Positions 61,902 through 64,000 of a stretch of DNA of 64,000 bases are shown in pieces; position 1 is the first letter of the stretch; the number at the start of each line of letters is the position of its first letter. The DNA comes from Clostridium_S neuense (GTDB lineage Bacteria; Bacillota; Clostridia; Clostridiales; Clostridiaceae). The position numbers were made by a program, and so were the translations under genes. The notes below the pieces were generated by a model. It saw only the letters and a list, made by a program, of their open reading frames with translations, made no database searches and was not told where the DNA came from. Location of the stretch: positions 17,901-81,900 of the forward strand of contig NZ_JBJIAA010000023.1 of assembly GCF_045310695.1 (NCBI RefSeq), written 5' to 3'.

Positions 61902-62442
61902 TAAAATCATCCCCTAATTTTATTAGTTGCAGCTTATACATTTAAGCATGTTTGTAATAATGTATTGTCACCTTCCTTATTGATTGCTTGTTTTGAAATC
62001 GATACTAATCTTTATAATTATTCTAATCGATTACATGGATATTTTTATTAAACGTTTTCTGTGCACATATATAACTAGTTATATATAAAATAATATGCCG
62101 TTGGAACTAAATTCCTTATAATTTATTTTTAACAACTTTAGTATAACACTTCAAGTAAACATTTTCAATACACTTTATAAAGTAATATTAAAATGATAGC
62201 AAACCATTAAAACTTTATATTTCATCTAAAATATATGATAATTAAAGCAAAGTAGCATATTGGAAGTGAATTTCACAAATCGATTTTAATTGATCAATTA
62301 TATATTACTATCAAAAATCATCTGTTATGTGTACACATAAACTTTTTAAACTCAAAAATTTAATTTAAGCAATATGATACAAGAACTATAATACTTATTT
62401 GTGATATTCTTATAGAAACATTGAATGAAAGGAGGAACATAA
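61902..62442. promoter_or_regulatory. Divergent regulatory region, transporter and AraC gene
   Basis: About 540 non-coding bases. ATCGAT occurs in three places (near 61999, 62027 and 62278); two of them have CTAATC about 21 bases apart, the spacing AraC proteins like. TGAAATCGATACTA (61994-62007) is a weak catabolite-response match. No gene or strong repeat seen. Confidence 0.4.
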
Positions 62443-63267
62443 ATGAAAAATGAAACCAGAACTGTTCGTTTTGATATAGACTTAAATATAGAAGCTTATA
62501 CTTTTAAAGGTATTAAACAAAAATTTCCAAACCACTTTCATGAATATTATGTAATTGGCTTTATTGAAAATGGACGCCGATATTTATCATGTAAAAATAA
62601 AGAGTATACAATCGGGACAGGCGATTTAATACTTTTTAATCCTAATGATAATCATACTTGTACTCAAATTGATAATAAAACTTTGGATTATAGGTGCATT
62701 AACATACAACCACAAATCATGAGTAAAATAGTATACGAAATAACTGGTAAAGAATGTCTGCCTTATTTTAATCAACACATAATTTTTCATAGTGATTCAA
62801 TCTTTTCACTGAAAGAACTTCATCTTATGATAATGAAAGAGACAAAGGATTTCAAAAAAGAAGAAATACTCTTCTTCTTAATAAAGCAGCTAATTGAAGA
62901 ATATACTGAACCAGCTTTATTTATAGAAACATCAGTACCCAGTACAGAGATAAAAACAGTTTGCGAATTTTTAGAAAAAAATTATACAAAAAATATTAGT
63001 CTTAACACTTTAAGTGAACTAACAGGACTAAGCAAATATTACTTATTACACTCATTTACTAAACAAAAGGGTATTTCACCATATAATTATTTAGAAACTA
63101 TTCGTATTAATAATGCGAAAAAACTATTAGAAAAACATGTACCACCTATTGATGTTGCTTTAAAAACAGGTTTTAGTGATCAAAGCCATTTTTCAAATTT
63201 TTTTAAAAAATTTATTGGTCTAACACCAAAACAATATATGAATATCTTTAATCCAAATAATAAATAA
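62443..63267 (+). CDS. AraC-family regulator with N-terminal cupin
   Basis: A 274-residue activator. The N-terminal cupin-like sensing domain (HFHEYYVIGFIENGRRYL, GDLILFNPNDNHTC) is followed by two helix-turn-helix units (SLNTLSELTGLSKYYLLHSFTKQKGISPYNYL and IDVALKTGFSDQSHFSNFFKKFIGLTPKQY). Probably controls the divergent sugar transporter. GAAAGGAGG precedes the ATG. Confidence 0.92.
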   Translation: MKNETRTVRFDIDLNIEAYTFKGIKQKFPNHFHEYYVIGFIENGRRYLSCKNKEYTIGTGDLILFNPNDNHTCTQIDNKTLDYRCINIQPQIMSKIVYEITGKECLPYFNQHIIFHSDSIFSLKELHLMIMKETKDFKKEEILFFLIKQLIEEYTEPALFIETSVPSTEIKTVCEFLEKNYTKNISLNTLSELTGLSKYYLLHSFTKQKGISPYNYLETIRINNAKKLLEKHVPPIDVALKTGFSDQSHFSNFFKKFIGLTPKQYMNIFNPNNK

Positions 63268-63351
63268 AAGCTTAAATAAATTATATTTTCCTCTAGCAGG
63301 ATTGTTTATTTCTCAAAGCAAAATAAGCTTTAAAGTAAAGGAGAAAATGAA

Positions 63352-63774
63352 ATGGATGAACAAAATATGAAATGTGTAATTATAATAGATGAAAATCTTC
63401 CACTTGGCGTTATTGCAAATACAGCTGCTATTTTAGGTATCACATTAGGGAAAAATATTCCGAGTATAGTTGGTGAAAATGTGCATGACGCTTCAAATAA
63501 CAATCATTTAGGTATTATTAAAATACCTGTTCCAATTTTAAAAGGAAGTAGAGAACTGCTTAAGAAATTAAGAGAGAAATTATATACTCATAATTTTGAA
63601 GACATTATTGTAGTAGATTTTTCAGATATAGCACAAAGTTGTAATGTTTACAGTGAATATGTAGAAAAAGTATCAAAAATATCAGAAGAGGAACATAATT
63701 ATTTCGGCATTGCTATTTATGGTAATAAGAAAAAAATTAATAGTCTAACAGGTAGCATGCCTTTATTAAGATAA
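63352..63774 (+). CDS. DUF2000 family protein
   Basis: A 140-residue soluble protein of the DUF2000 family (KCVIIIDENLPLGVIANTAAILGITLG, IKIPVPILKGSRELLKKLREKL). Function unknown; related folds are peptidyl-tRNA hydrolase-like. Often found beside AraC-type regulators. It follows the AraC gene by 84 bases, so it could share its transcript, and is followed by a terminator. Confidence 0.78.
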   Translation: MDEQNMKCVIIIDENLPLGVIANTAAILGITLGKNIPSIVGENVHDASNNNHLGIIKIPVPILKGSRELLKKLREKLYTHNFEDIIVVDFSDIAQSCNVYSEYVEKVSKISEEEHNYFGIAIYGNKKKINSLTGSMPLLR

Positions 63775-63790
63775 TAGATATTATAAATAA

Positions 63791-63835
63791 AAAAAGTAGC
63801 CTATCTACTAAAAAATCAGCAGTTAGACTACTTTT
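63791..63835 (+). terminator. Terminator after DUF2000
   Basis: AAAAAGTAG.CTA pairs with TAG.CTACTTTT, in a stem with one or two mismatches and a T-run. It could also end the rRNA-tRNA transcript on the minus strand. Confidence 0.65.
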
Positions 63836-63841
63836 ACTTTA

Positions 63842-63915
<74 letters not shown>

Positions 63916-63928
63916 ATAAAATAAAATT

Positions 63929-64000
63929 ACCCGGCAACGTCCTACTCTCACACAGGGCCTCCCCTGCACTACCATCGGCGTATTAGTTCTTAACCTTCGT
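63929..64000 (-). rRNA. 5S ribosomal RNA (3' part, cut by window edge)
   Basis: The minus strand reads GAGAGTAGGACGTTGCCGGGT, the usual 3' end of clostridial 5S rRNA. About 70 of 117 bases are in the window; an rRNA operon lies to the right. Confidence 0.92.

Overview
The window is a low-GC, spore-forming Firmicute chromosome, most likely Clostridium sensu stricto close to C. acetobutylicum (inference). Support: very AT-rich DNA with strong AGGAGG-type ribosome sites and many TTG/GTG starts; clostridial families (DUF4317, DUF1836, the sigma-G inhibitor Gin, a CotJC-like manganese catalase); the gin-decarboxylase-kinase-darA-holB-yaaT order typical of Bacilli and Clostridia; a maltose-type PTS/6-phospho-alpha-glucosidase cluster; and a phosphoketolase with an AraR-like operator. 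There is no prophage, no complete insertion sequence and no CRISPR array.

Layout. 1-9.2 kb is accessory: a MATE exporter (5' end outside the window), a short UvrC/Cho-like nuclease, a chimeric exonuclease/methyltransferase gene, a chloramphenicol acetyltransferase behind a possible leader peptide, a MazG-like protein, an unannotated type I toxin-antitoxin module, a TruA paralogue, a DUF4317 protein and an intact methyltransferase. 9.2-20 kb is carbon metabolism: phosphoketolase, an XRE regulator pair, PhzF/HxlR, and the alpha-glucoside PTS cluster (EIIA, GH4 hydrolase, EIICB, RpiR regulator). 20-25 kb is a LanFEG/Cpr-type peptide-resistance ABC transporter with its two-component system. 25-34 kb holds T-box-controlled lysS, argF with ARG boxes, a YvrJ-like peptide, DUF1836, a PspA envelope cluster, a DnaA-box cluster, a CCA-adding-type enzyme and AbrB. 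34-44 kb has two secreted NlpC/P60 hydrolases, rsmI, a tRNA methyltransferase, lrgAB, motAB, ferredoxin, yaaT and holB. 44-47 kb continues that locus (darA, a guanylate-kinase-like protein, decarboxylase, gin). 47-59 kb has a probably dead M20 protein, CorA, a tandem repeat broken by a run of Ns, an LD-carboxypeptidase, an LRR protein, a methionine/folate enzyme and three secreted wall hydrolases. 59-64 kb has manganese catalase, a PurO-like protein, a sugar transporter, an AraC regulator, DUF2000, tRNA-Cys and the 3' end of a 5S rRNA.

The most striking unexplained structure is a dispersed family of palindromic intergenic elements, about 15 copies or fragments. Their ends resemble CTATAGATAAAC. 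Their arms are built from 7-base tandem repeats that differ between copies, yet the two arms of one copy stay complementary. Their ends supply the stop codons of three genes, and one copy ends a chimeric gene. A second family has GCGAAGTAACAATGC ends: three large copies and one miniature made only of ends. One copy of it contains a possible pseudoknotted RNA.

Genes appear to work together in four blocks: sugar import and cleavage (15-20 kb), envelope-stress and antimicrobial-peptide defence (20-25 kb, 29-32 kb), wall remodelling (34-37 kb, 50-59 kb), and replication/c-di-AMP/sporulation housekeeping (42-47 kb).
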